NCBI GenBank assembly: GCA_035524895.1
Contig: DATLFI010000077.1
Span: 1-21,415 of the forward strand
Reading direction: 5' to 3'
Length of the DNA stretch: 21,415 bases
Source: DATLFI01 sp035524895
GTDB lineage: Bacteria > Acidobacteriota > Thermoanaerobaculia > Multivoradales > Multivoraceae
The notes beneath the pieces are model-generated. The model was not told the origin of the DNA. It saw only the letters and a list, made by a program, of their open reading frames with translations, and ran no database searches. This document shows positions 1 through 7,950 of the stretch, piece after piece (the stretch's first letter is position 1; every line of letters begins with the position of its first letter). The position numbers were made by a program, and so were the translations under genes.

Positions 1-295
1 CCGAGCCCAGGTTGTACTCGCGCACGTCCGCCGGCGTCACGTGCTGGATTTCGGCCTGGATCACCTGGCCGACCTTCTCCTCGAGCGTCATCCGCGCCAG
101 CAGCTCCTCGACACGCCGCTCGAGCTCGGGATCGGTTGCCAGTGGCGACGAGACCACGGGCCAGCGATCCGGGTCGATCGTCGCGCTGCCGGTTGCTCCG
201 GCAGCGGTGCCCTCCGAGCGGGCGCGACAGCCCATCCCGAGCACCAGCGGCAGGACCGAGATCAAGAGGATCGGGTGCGAGCGTGCTCCTCGCAT
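1..295 (-). CDS. Glycoside hydrolase family 3 protein (beta-glucosidase / exo-glucan glucohydrolase type), N-terminal part
   Basis: Only the first 98 codons are in the window; the gene continues past the left edge. Reading the minus strand from the ATG at 295-293 gives a hydrophobic export signal (about residues 8-22, LLISVLPLVLGMG) ending in a Cys at 23. The lipobox is weak (GMG-C), so this is a periplasmic protein or possibly a lipoprotein. After a low-complexity linker comes the GH3 N-terminal signature: W45-P-V-V, then ELLARMTLEEKVGQ (residues 64-77), followed by IQAEIQHVTPADVREYNLGS, which resembles the start of periplasmic exo-1,4-beta-glucosidases. The catalytic Asp is outside the window. 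A GGGAG ribosome-binding site lies about 10 nt upstream. The gene starts 29 bp after the receptor stop codon and is probably in the same transcript, which suggests beta-glucan or cello-oligosaccharide degradation. GH3 membership is fairly sure; substrate is inferred. Confidence 0.85.
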   Translation of the reverse strand, partial: MRGARSHPILLISVLPLVLGMGCRARSEGTAAGATGSATIDPDRWPVVSSPLATDPELERRVEELLARMTLEEKVGQVIQAEIQHVTPADVREYNLGS

Positions 296-324
296 GATCC
301 AGCAGCTCCCACCCGACGGCGCGC

Positions 325-3300
325 TCAGAACAACAGCTTGAATCCGAGCTGGATCTGACGCGGATCGCGTACCCTGGTCGCCTGGCCGAAGTTGTTGGGG
401 AACTCGGCCGAAATGATCTGGGTCGCTTCGGCGAGCGGAGCATCCAGGGTGACGCTCGTGGAGTTCAGCGAGGTTCCGACCGCGAGGAAGTTGTCGCGGT
501 TGGTGACGTTGAAGACCTCGAAGCGGAGCTGGCCCCTCACCCTGTCGGTGATGCGGATGTTCTTGTACAGCGACAGGTCGACCTGGAAGAAGTCCGGCCC
601 CTCGCAGTCACCGCGTCGCGCGTTGCCGATGGTGCCGAGCTGGAAGCCGTCGAGCGTGTAGGCCGCCGGGTTGATGACCTGCAGGTCGCCGCTGCCGCTG
701 CACGACACGCCGGGCACCCGCAGGGGCCTCTGATTCTGGCCGAAGCCGGTGCCGGATGCGTTGTTGACGGTAGGGATGCTGCCGTTGAAGACGGTGAGCG
801 CCTGGCCGGTCGAGTAGAACATGATGCCGCCGACCTGCCAGTCGCCCAGGAAGTGCTCCCAGAATCCGCCGCGACCTTCGAATGTCGCCAGCTGCAGGAT
901 CAGGCTGGCGTTGAACACGTGATCGCGGTGCAGGCCGGCGTAGCCCCAGTCGAGCTCCTGGTTGTCACGGTCGGTGATCTGGCCGGGGAAGGCGCCCGCG
1001 CCCGAGTCGGTGAGCGGGTCGTCGGCCTCGAAGTTGGCGCGGGTATACGACGCCTGGAACTGTGAGCCGCGCCCGAAGCGGGTGATGAACTGCGTCTGCA
1101 GCGAGTCGTACTCGGAGGTGCCGTTGCTCTCCCAGTACAGGATGCTGACGTCGCCGAACTGCGGGAAGGGCCGGAGCTGCGCCTGCGCGCCGTCGTTGCC
1201 CTCGAGCCGCACGTACTCGAGCCGATCGGGGATGCCGTTGCCGTTGGCGTCGCCGAACGGCACCTGGTTGATGTCCGAGCGGCGCAACAGGTGGCGCCCG
1301 CGGCTGCCGACGTAGCTGATCTCGATCGTGCTGCGGGCGCCCACGCGCTGCTCGTACGTCAAGTTGTACTGCATGGTGTAGGGCGTCTCGAGCTCGGGAT
1401 CGATGCCGACCCTGGGGATGCCGCTGCTCAGCGCGAAGCATCCGCCGCAGGGCTCGGCGGCGTCGTCGAGCTTGCGGATACCGGCCTGCGAGAAGGCGAA
1501 CGGCGGATTGCCGGCCAGCTCGAGCTGCAGGCCCACCCGCTCGCGCTGGTAGAACTGCCCGAAGCCGGCGCGCAGCACGCTATTGCCGGTGCCGCGGATG
1601 TCCCAGGCCATGCCGAGGCGCGGCGCGAAGTTGTCGGTGTCGTCGTCGACCAGCCCGCGACCGGGTCCGGTCACGCCGCCCAGGAAGCCCGCCTCGCCGC
1701 AGGGATCGGTGCCCGGTACCTGCGCCAGCCCGTTGCAGGGGTCGTTTCCGAGCGCGGGGTCGAAGCGCTCGGGCGCAAAGGCGGTGAGACGGTTGTCGTT
1801 GGCAAAGGGCCACTCGAAGCGCGAGTAGCGCACGCCCAGATCGAGGTTGACGCGCGGCGTCACCTGCCACGAGTCGGCGATGTAGAGCTCGTAGTCGTCC
1901 CAATGCAGCTCGGGCGCGGGCTGGAAGGAAACCTCGGCGAAGCCGTGGGTCATGTCGCGGATCAGGAAGTCGGCCAGGATGTTGCCGCTGTTAGCGCCCC
2001 AACCGTTAATCCCCGCTGCGCCCCAGAACTGCGGCGTCTCGAACGCCGAGGCGCCGCCGATCAGCTCGCTCTTCTCGTTCCACGAGTACGACCCGCCGGC
2101 CCGCAGCCAGTGCTTGCCGAACACCTGCTGGTAGTCGTCCTTGAGCACCACCAGGTCCTGCTCGTTGTTCCAGGGCGCGATGTGCCACAGCGCGCCGTAG
2201 CCCTGCGAGCCCCAGAACACCGGGTGGCTGCGGTCGGCGCCGCCGGTCTTGTTCGGGAACACGGTCGGGATCTGCGAGTTGATCTGCGAGTTGAGCTCCG
2301 GCCTGTGTCCGCCGCGCGTGATGTCGATCTCGTTGCCCGACTTGGTGAAGGTCAGCGTGTTGACCGAGTCGGTGCCGAAGGTCTGGTTGAGCTGGAGCAC
2401 CAGCGAGTCGCCCGGCTGGTCCCACGTCGAATCGACCACCGGGAAGGGGTCGTCGCCCCAGAGGCCGTTGGCCGCGCCGGCATTCGGTGCGCCGTTCTGC
2501 CAGTCGTCCGCGGTGTAGCGGAACATCAGCCGCGCGCGCTCGGTGACGTTGTAGTCGAGCCTTAGGTTGACCTGGTTCCACTCGATCGGCGTCGTCACCG
2601 CCTCGACCCAGTTGTTGCAGCCACCACCGATCGGCGTGACGTTGGGCAGCGGATAGAGCTGGAGCATTGAGCGACCGGCATCGCTCAGCCGGTCCGGCGG
2701 GATGACGTTGCCGGGGAACGGCGAGCCGGTGAGCGGGTCGACCGGGATCGGCGGCGAGCAACCGGGGATGCGCGGCCCGCTGAAGTCGCCGTTGCGCTCG
2801 GCCTGCGTGGGCACGAACCCGGTCCGCACGACACCGCGCTCCTCGTCGTTCATCTCACCGGACAGGAAGAAGTGCAGCTTGTCGCGGAGGATCGGCCCGC
2901 CGAGGGTGAAGCCGACGTCGTCGCGCGACAGCGGCTCCTTGTCCTGGTTGGTCTGCTCGAGGAAGAAGTTCTTCTCGTTCCAGGAGTCGTCGCGACGGAA
3001 GTAGAACACGCTGCCACGCAGCTCGTTGGTGCCGCCGCGGGTCACCAGGTTGACCTGCGCGCCGCCGGCGCCGCCGAACTCGGCGGAGTAGCTGTTGCGG
3101 TGGATCTTGAACTCTTCGATGGCGTCGATCGACGGGTAGACCAGGATGGTGCGGTTGGAGCCGACGTCGTTGTTGTTGGCGCCGTCGATGGTCCACTGGT
3201 TGCCCGTCACCGAGCCGCCGCTGACCGACATGTCGACGCCCGCGAGCAGGCCCTTGTTGGTGGTGTTGAAACCCTCGGGAGTGCTCACGCCCGGCATGAG

Positions 3301-3765
3301 CTGGGTGAGCTGCACGAAGTTGCGGCCGTTGAGCGGCAGCTCGCGGATCTGCTCTCCGGTGATCAGTCCGACAACCTCGCCGCCCTGGGTCGCGATGTCC
3401 AGCGGCGCCGACGTGACAGTGATGACGTCGGCGACCTGGCCGAGCTCGAGGCGGAAGTTCACCTCGCGTGCGTCCGCGACGTTGAGGGTGATGCCGGTGA
3501 CCTCGCCGGTGCGGAAGCCGTCGAGCTCGGCGCGCACGGTGTAGGTCCCCAGCGGCACGTCGGCGAGGGTGTAGCGACCGAGCGCGTTGGTGGGCGTCGA
3601 CCGACTGAAGCCGGTCTCGGTCTGGAGCGCCGTGACCATTGCGCCGGGCGTGGGTTGCCCGTTGGCGTCCAAGACTTCGCCGCGAAGGCTGGCCGTGTTC
3701 CGCTGCGCGACGAGCGGCGCTGCGAGCATCAGGAGTGCGACCACGAGGAGCGAGCGCAGGCTCAT
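325..3765 (-). CDS. TonB-dependent receptor with carboxypeptidase-regulatory-like N-terminal domain (Oar-like)
   Basis: This is an outer-membrane active transporter of 1146 residues. It has a signal peptide (residues 1-20, ending LVAQ). A carboxypeptidase-D regulatory-like beta-sandwich follows (about 24-108; SLRGEVLDANGQPTPGA, then LGRYTLADVPLGTYTVRAEL). A TonB plug domain spans about 115-245 (ITGEQIRELPLNGRNFVQL, IDAIEEFKIHRNSYSAEFGG), and the rest is a long beta-barrel ending in the aromatic FKLLF expected of outer-membrane proteins. Its size and architecture match the large receptors of Acidobacteria. No TonB box is obvious. The ATG at 3765 is preceded by a strong ribosome-binding site, GGAGGT, at 3772-3777. 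A LacI-type operator lies 23 bp upstream of the start codon and a GH3 gene follows by 29 bp, so the substrate is probably an oligosaccharide. Function as a transporter is sure; substrate is inferred. Confidence 0.95.
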   Translation of the reverse strand: MSLRSLLVVALLMLAAPLVAQRNTASLRGEVLDANGQPTPGAMVTALQTETGFSRSTPTNALGRYTLADVPLGTYTVRAELDGFRTGEVTGITLNVADAREVNFRLELGQVADVITVTSAPLDIATQGGEVVGLITGEQIRELPLNGRNFVQLTQLMPGVSTPEGFNTTNKGLLAGVDMSVSGGSVTGNQWTIDGANNNDVGSNRTILVYPSIDAIEEFKIHRNSYSAEFGGAGGAQVNLVTRGGTNELRGSVFYFRRDDSWNEKNFFLEQTNQDKEPLSRDDVGFTLGGPILRDKLHFFLSGEMNDEERGVVRTGFVPTQAERNGDFSGPRIPGCSPPIPVDPLTGSPFPGNVIPPDRLSDAGRSMLQLYPLPNVTPIGGGCNNWVEAVTTPIEWNQVNLRLDYNVTERARLMFRYTADDWQNGAPNAGAANGLWGDDPFPVVDSTWDQPGDSLVLQLNQTFGTDSVNTLTFTKSGNEIDITRGGHRPELNSQINSQIPTVFPNKTGGADRSHPVFWGSQGYGALWHIAPWNNEQDLVVLKDDYQQVFGKHWLRAGGSYSWNEKSELIGGASAFETPQFWGAAGINGWGANSGNILADFLIRDMTHGFAEVSFQPAPELHWDDYELYIADSWQVTPRVNLDLGVRYSRFEWPFANDNRLTAFAPERFDPALGNDPCNGLAQVPGTDPCGEAGFLGGVTGPGRGLVDDDTDNFAPRLGMAWDIRGTGNSVLRAGFGQFYQRERVGLQLELAGNPPFAFSQAGIRKLDDAAEPCGGCFALSSGIPRVGIDPELETPYTMQYNLTYEQRVGARSTIEISYVGSRGRHLLRRSDINQVPFGDANGNGIPDRLEYVRLEGNDGAQAQLRPFPQFGDVSILYWESNGTSEYDSLQTQFITRFGRGSQFQASYTRANFEADDPLTDSGAGAFPGQITDRDNQELDWGYAGLHRDHVFNASLILQLATFEGRGGFWEHFLGDWQVGGIMFYSTGQALTVFNGSIPTVNNASGTGFGQNQRPLRVPGVSCSGSGDLQVINPAAYTLDGFQLGTIGNARRGDCEGPDFFQVDLSLYKNIRITDRVRGQLRFEVFNVTNRDNFLAVGTSLNSTSVTLDAPLAEATQIISAEFPNNFGQATRVRDPRQIQLGFKLLF

Positions 3766-3788
3766 AGAACCACCTCCGTGTACGTTGC

Positions 3789-3802
3789 CTAAAACGATTT
3801 AG
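3789..3802. promoter_or_regulatory. Putative LacI-family operator
   Basis: The sequence CTAAAACGATTTAG is a 14-bp dyad with one mismatched pair, centred on CG (3795/3796). This is the classic layout of LacI/GalR-family operators, in which the hinge helices open a central CpG. It is strikingly AT-rich for this genome. It lies between a LacI-family gene starting at 3901 and the divergent receptor gene starting at 3765, downstream of a consensus -35 box for the receptor. A repressor bound here would block receptor (and GH3) transcription. Binding by the neighbouring protein is inferred. Confidence 0.75.
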
Positions 3803-3831
3803 CGGATAGGGGACCACATCTGCCCTGCGCT

Positions 3832-3837
3832 TGTCAA
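3832..3837 (-). promoter_or_regulatory. Putative -35 element for the receptor/GH3 transcript
   Basis: On the minus strand this hexamer is a perfect TTGACA. I see no good TATAAT-like -10 at 16-18 bp; the closest AT-containing stretch (TAT near 3807-3809) is too far. The assignment therefore rests on the -35 match, the orientation, and the operator lying 30-43 bp downstream, where it would cover the transcription start region. Confidence 0.35.
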
Positions 3838-3900
3838 GACTCCGCGAAGGGAGCGGCCTCTGGCGCGGCCCTCGGCGCGCCGGTGTGAGACACTAGGCGC

Positions 3901-5019
3901 GTGGCGCCAGAGAGACCGAGCTCGAGGCGGCCCCGCGGAGTGTCCACCACCGCGCCCCGACCGGTGACGCTCAAGACCGTCGCGCAGCACGTCGGCTTGT
4001 CGCCGGCGACGGTTTCGTTGGTGCTCAACGAGTCGCCGGTCGCCGATTCGATCCCCCTCGAGACCAAGGAGCGGGTGATCGCCGCGGCGCGCGAGCTCGA
4101 CTACCGGCCCAACTACCTCGCCCGCTCGCTGCGCAGCCAGCGCAGCTTCTCGGTGGGGGTGCTGGTTCCCGAGATCAGCGAGGGCTATGCGGCCGGCGTG
4201 ATGGGGGGCATCGAAGAGCACCTGCTCCAAGAGGGCTACTTCTACCTGGTCGGCAGCCACCGTTTCAAGTCGGACCTGCTCGACGAGTACCTGCAGCTCC
4301 TGCGGGACCGGTTGGTCGAGGGCTACGTGCTGGTCAACACGCCGATCGAGCGTTCCCCGGGGCTCCCGGCTGTCGCGGTCTCGGGTCGCCGCAGCATCGA
4401 GGGTGTGACCAACGTGGTCATCGACCACGATTGCGCCGCGCGGCTCGCGCTCCAGCACCTCGCCGAGCTAGGCCACGAGCGGATCGCCTTCTTCAAGGGG
4501 CATCCGGGCAGTCTCGACACCGAGGACCGCTGGCAGGCGATCGAGCGCGCGGCGGAGGCGCTCTCGATCACGATCAGGCCCGAGCTCACCTTGCAGTTGA
4601 GCAGCAAGCTCGACGAGTTGGCCTTCACGCCCGAGGACGGCTACCAGGAGGGCTACGTCTACGGACAGCGGCTGCTCGCGACCGGCGAGGAGCTCACGAC
4701 GCTGTTCGCGTTCAACGACGTTTCTGCGATCGGTGCGATGCGCGCGTTCCTCGATGCCGGGTTGCGCATCCCGGAGGACGTCTCGGTGGTGGGCTTCGAC
4801 GACATCCAGAGCGCGGCCTTCCAGAACCCGAGCCTGACCACGGTGCGCCAGCCGCTGCGCGAGATGGGCACGATCGCCGCGCGCCTGCTGCTCGACCGGC
4901 TCTCGGGTGGCACCTGCCCGGAGACGGTGATGGTGGCGCCAGAGCTGGTGGTCCGCGGTTCGACCGGACCGAGCCCCGCTGGCCAACGGGCTCGGCCGAA
5001 GCGTCGCGTGGCGCGCTGA
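3901..5019 (+). CDS. LacI-family transcriptional regulator
   Basis: This is a sugar-responsive DNA-binding repressor of 372 residues if it starts at GTG 3901. The helix-turn-helix is at about 22-42 (VTLKTVAQHVGLSPATVSLVLN), followed by the family's hinge segment (YRPNYLARSLR). A periplasmic-binding-protein-like effector domain follows (FSVGVLVPEISEGY near 80, LFAFNDVSAIGAMRAF, and PEDVSVVGFDDIQSA-F-PSLTTVRQP near the end). The 21 residues before the HTH are longer than usual. An in-frame GTG at 3940, preceded by GAGGCGG at 3924-3930, is an equally good start and would remove 13 of them. The gene diverges from the receptor gene and probably binds the operator at 3789-3802. The downstream MFS gene starts 21 bp after its stop. 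The ligand is probably a mono- or disaccharide; it cannot be read from the sequence. Confidence 0.95.
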   Translation: MAPERPSSRRPRGVSTTAPRPVTLKTVAQHVGLSPATVSLVLNESPVADSIPLETKERVIAAARELDYRPNYLARSLRSQRSFSVGVLVPEISEGYAAGVMGGIEEHLLQEGYFYLVGSHRFKSDLLDEYLQLLRDRLVEGYVLVNTPIERSPGLPAVAVSGRRSIEGVTNVVIDHDCAARLALQHLAELGHERIAFFKGHPGSLDTEDRWQAIERAAEALSITIRPELTLQLSSKLDELAFTPEDGYQEGYVYGQRLLATGEELTTLFAFNDVSAIGAMRAFLDAGLRIPEDVSVVGFDDIQSAAFQNPSLTTVRQPLREMGTIAARLLLDRLSGGTCPETVMVAPELVVRGSTGPSPAGQRARPKRRVAR

Positions 5020-5040
5020 GCTGGAAGCGGGCATACGAGG

Positions 5041-6162
5041 GTGCGGGGTGCAGCAGCGCCGGTAGAGCTCCCGCTCTTTGCGAGCTTCCTGCTCGCGGGT
5101 GTGCTCACGGTCTTGCTCGGGCCGCTGATCTCGGAGCTGTTGGCGCGAGAGATCGTCACCGAGGCGCAGGCCGCTCTCCTGTTCCCGGCACAGTTCGCGT
5201 TCAGCTCGTTGGGCTCGGTGCTCTCGACCCTGCACCTGCGGCGCAGCCTCCAGGCCGGCTACCTGGCCTGCGCCGTCGGGCTAGGGGTGCTGTCCCTGAT
5301 GTCGTGGCCGCTTCTGGTCGTGGGCACGGCACTGCTGGGTCTCGGGCTCGGTCTGGTGATTCCTGCCACCAACCTGCTGGTGGCACAGCAGCACCCGGAG
5401 CGTCGAGCCGCCGCGCTCGCGCGACTGAATTTGTTGTGGAGCCTTGGCGCGGTGGGGTGTCCGCTGCTCTTTGTCGCTGTTCCGCGCGGCCTGCCGCTGC
5501 CCGCGTTGGTGGGGGTACTGTCGCTGTCGGCGCTCGGAGCGGGCGTCGTCATCCTGTTGGCGTTGCGCAGCCAGGTGCCGGTGGCGGCACCGTCTGGCGG
5601 CCCGTTGGACGACGCAGCATTGCGGCTGACGAAGTGGCTGGCGCTGGGCGCCATGCTGTTCCTGTACGTCGGTGCCGAGAGCGCCATCGGTGGCTGGCTG
5701 GTGACGCTCTCCGACCGTGTCGGCGGCGAGAAGTCCCTGGCGTCGTTGCTGATCGGTTCCGGCTTCTGGGCGGCGCTGCTGGTCGGACGTGCGGTGACGC
5801 CCCTGTTGCTGCGACGGCTGTCCGAGCCCGAGCTGTTCCGGGTCGCACTCGCGCTCGCCGCGGCGGGGACGCTCGCGGTGCTGCTCGCGGGCTCACGAAC
5901 CGGTGTCGCCGCCGGTGCCATCGCCGCCGGGCTCGGGCTGGCGCCGATCTTCCCGCTCACGGTGTCGCGGATCGCCACCGAGACCCAGGGCGGCTCGCGC
6001 CGCGCCGGCTGGGTGTTCATCGGCTCGGGCCTGGGTGGCGCGTCGTTGCCGTGGCTCACGGCGCGGGTTGGCGGCATGGTGGAGGAGCTGCGGCACGGTC
6101 TCGTGGTGCCGATCGCCGCCCTGGCCCTGCTCGCCCTACTGGCGCGGGCAAGAAGGACTTAG
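5041..6162 (+). CDS. MFS transporter, sugar-permease-like
   Basis: This inner-membrane protein of 373 residues has about 11-12 hydrophobic segments. The first begins almost immediately (LFASFLLAGVLTVLLGPLI), and there is an MFS-like glycine-rich helix (LVVGTALLGLGLGLVIPATNLLVAQ, about 98-122). A polar central loop around 175-195 separates the two halves. The second half contains FLYVGAESAIGGWLVTL, which recalls the FucP/NagP-type sugar:proton symporter group, and GLAPIFPLTVSRIA. It is somewhat shorter than typical FucP-like proteins. The start is GTG 5041; GAGG abuts it and GGAAG lies about 13 nt upstream, so initiation is not well defined. It sits 21 bp after the LacI gene and 12 bp before the VWFA gene. 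I infer uptake of the sugar released by the receptor/GH3 pair; export cannot be excluded. Confidence 0.85.
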   Translation: MRGAAAPVELPLFASFLLAGVLTVLLGPLISELLAREIVTEAQAALLFPAQFAFSSLGSVLSTLHLRRSLQAGYLACAVGLGVLSLMSWPLLVVGTALLGLGLGLVIPATNLLVAQQHPERRAAALARLNLLWSLGAVGCPLLFVAVPRGLPLPALVGVLSLSALGAGVVILLALRSQVPVAAPSGGPLDDAALRLTKWLALGAMLFLYVGAESAIGGWLVTLSDRVGGEKSLASLLIGSGFWAALLVGRAVTPLLLRRLSEPELFRVALALAAAGTLAVLLAGSRTGVAAGAIAAGLGLAPIFPLTVSRIATETQGGSRRAGWVFIGSGLGGASLPWLTARVGGMVEELRHGLVVPIAALALLALLARARRT

Positions 6163-6174
6163 ACTCGAAGGACC

Positions 6175-7947
6175 ATGAGCTACCCAGCTCGACCCGTCTG
6201 GCTCTCGCTGCCCCTGCTACTGCTGCTCGCTGTCGCGGCGGGATCGGCACTCGGCCAGGCTCGCGACCAGCGCGACCAGCGCGACCAGCCGGTCGGGTCC
6301 CTCACCGAGCTGGTCGAGGTCCAACTCGTCAACGTCGAGGTGTGGGTCAGCCGCGGCAACGAGCCAGTCGAGGGGCTCACCGCCGACGACTTCGTGGTGC
6401 GCGAGGACGGCAAGCCGGTCGAGGTCACCCACTTCGCCGAGGTGCGAGGCCCGCAGTTCCCGGTCCTCGCCCGCGACGCGGGTCGGAGCTCGCGCGCCGC
6501 GGAAGTCGTGCGCGACGAGCCCGGCAGCGCGGCCTCGGCGTCGCCGTCGCATCTCGTGATCTACCTCGACGAGCTGCACCTGAGCCCGGCCTCGCGGAAG
6601 CGACCGATCGAGGACCTGCGCGCGCTGGTGCGCTCGGGAGCGATCGAGACCGAGCGCGTGCTGATCCTCAACCAGGGCCGGGACCTCTACACCGCGGCGG
6701 CGTTCGGCTCCACCGCCAAGGAGCTGGATCGCGCGCTCGAGCGCCTGCAGTCGTCGCCGGGGCTGGGCACCAGCTCGGCCAGCGACAAGCGGCTCGCGCT
6801 CCAGCGGCTGCAGCAGATGTGGCAGGAGGCGCAGGAGAACGCGCGCGGCGGCGCGCCCTGCGACCTGTACGTGCGGCGCGCCGTGCCCGAGGTCGAGCAG
6901 ATCTCGCGGGAGCATGCGCGCCGGGTCTCGCTGACGCTCGATCATCTCGCCGGCGCGGTGCGCTACCTGGCCGCTCTCGACGGCGTCAAGACGCTGCTCT
7001 ACCTGAGCGACTCGCTCGAGACGAAGCCGGCTTCCGACCTGCTGCGCTTCGTCGAGGGCGTCTGCCCATTGGTGGATCGCAACGAACGTTGGGGCACGGT
7101 CACCGAGGACGTCGGCGCGCAGCTCCACGAGCTGACGCGACACGCCAACGCCAACCGCGTCACCGTCCACGCGCTGCAGACCACCGGCCAGCAGGCCGGC
7201 TTCCTCGGCATGGCGGAGCAGACCGCGTTCGACGTGCGCGGCGGCGGACCGTTCGAGCTCGCGCACCGCACGACCGAGCGCGACGGGCTGGCGATGCTGG
7301 CCGAGGAAACGGGAGGTCGCGCGATCTTCAACCGGGCGCGCTTCGGGCCCGAGCTGGAGACGATCGCGCGCGAGATGTCGTCGTACTACAGCCTGGCCTA
7401 CCAGCCGGCGCACGGCGGAGACGGTCTGTTGCATCGCATCGACGTCGACGTGCGCGGTGGCCGATACGAGGTGCGCTATCGCCGCGGCTACCGCGACAAG
7501 GATGCCGACCAGCGCCTGACCGAGAAGCTCGAGGGCGCCGTCTACCTCGGGCTGGTCGACAACCCGCTCGGTGTTCGCCTGGCGGCGGGCACCGTCGGCT
7601 CCGCCGCCCGGGACCGTCACTCGGTGCCGCTGCACGTGCTGGTGCCCTCGGAGCGCCTCGCCTTCCTGCCCCACGAGGGCGGCCCGCGCGCCCGGCTGAC
7701 GCTGGTCGTCTCGGTGCGTCACCAAGACCAACGTGGGCTGGAGACGTTGCGCCGCACCGTCGACATCGCCGCCGGCTCGACACCGGCGGACACGGTCGCG
7801 ATCTCGGCGGCGCTCGAGCTCGCGCCAGGCGTGAGCATCGTCGGAGTCGCGGTGCGCGACGAGGCGACGCGCGAGGCGTCGTTCGTGGCGACCACGCTGG
7901 AGCTGCCAGCCGTCAGCGGCGACGGACCACCTGGCGGAGCGATCTGA
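6175..7947 (+). CDS. Secreted VWFA-related domain protein
   Basis: This protein of 590 residues has a signal peptide (about 1-27; LPLLLLLAVAAGSALGQ). It matches the acidobacterial VWFA-related family. The N-terminal module is VEVQLVNVEVWVS...LTADDFVVREDGKPVEVTHF (about 46-90). A von Willebrand A-like domain starts at HLVIYLDELHLS (about 127-137). The family's C-terminal segment is SSYYSLAYQPAHGGDGLLHRIDVDV followed by a RRGY motif (about 402-442). The metal site is not a canonical DxSxS: D132 is followed by ELHLS. A three-fold RDQ repeat follows the signal peptide. The role is unknown; binding or assembly outside the cytoplasm is inferred. A GAAGGA ribosome-binding site sits just before ATG 6175. 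It starts 12 bp after the MFS stop and is followed after 3 bp by the first TPR gene. Confidence 0.9.
   Translation: MSYPARPVWLSLPLLLLLAVAAGSALGQARDQRDQRDQPVGSLTELVEVQLVNVEVWVSRGNEPVEGLTADDFVVREDGKPVEVTHFAEVRGPQFPVLARDAGRSSRAAEVVRDEPGSAASASPSHLVIYLDELHLSPASRKRPIEDLRALVRSGAIETERVLILNQGRDLYTAAAFGSTAKELDRALERLQSSPGLGTSSASDKRLALQRLQQMWQEAQENARGGAPCDLYVRRAVPEVEQISREHARRVSLTLDHLAGAVRYLAALDGVKTLLYLSDSLETKPASDLLRFVEGVCPLVDRNERWGTVTEDVGAQLHELTRHANANRVTVHALQTTGQQAGFLGMAEQTAFDVRGGGPFELAHRTTERDGLAMLAEETGGRAIFNRARFGPELETIAREMSSYYSLAYQPAHGGDGLLHRIDVDVRGGRYEVRYRRGYRDKDADQRLTEKLEGAVYLGLVDNPLGVRLAAGTVGSAARDRHSVPLHVLVPSERLAFLPHEGGPRARLTLVVSVRHQDQRGLETLRRTVDIAAGSTPADTVAISAALELAPGVSIVGVAVRDEATREASFVATTLELPAVSGDGPPGGAI
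6262..6288 (+). repeat. Three tandem 9-bp repeats in the VWFA gene
   Basis: Three exact copies of CGCGACCAG lie in frame and encode RDQ-RDQ-RDQ directly after the predicted signal peptide of the VWFA-related protein. A tract like this can gain or lose units in multiples of three codons without breaking the frame. It forms a short charged linker. Confidence 0.9.
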
Positions 7948-7950
7948 GGC

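Noticed and set aside
1291..2565. A 424-codon open frame antisense to the TonB receptor.
   Set aside because: Composition-driven shadow with no domain; the receptor frame is continuous through the region.
3862..3881. GC hairpin (GGCGCG...CGCGCC) and an 11-bp dyad GTGTgagACAC at 3883-3893 just upstream of the LacI gene.
   Set aside because: Short stems of this kind are expected by chance at this GC content and neither has a companion promoter or copy elsewhere that I can see.
3785..3900. Search for a plus-strand promoter of the LacI gene.
   Set aside because: TTGCCT and TTGTCA hexamers exist, but no acceptable -10 lies at the right spacing, so I list none.
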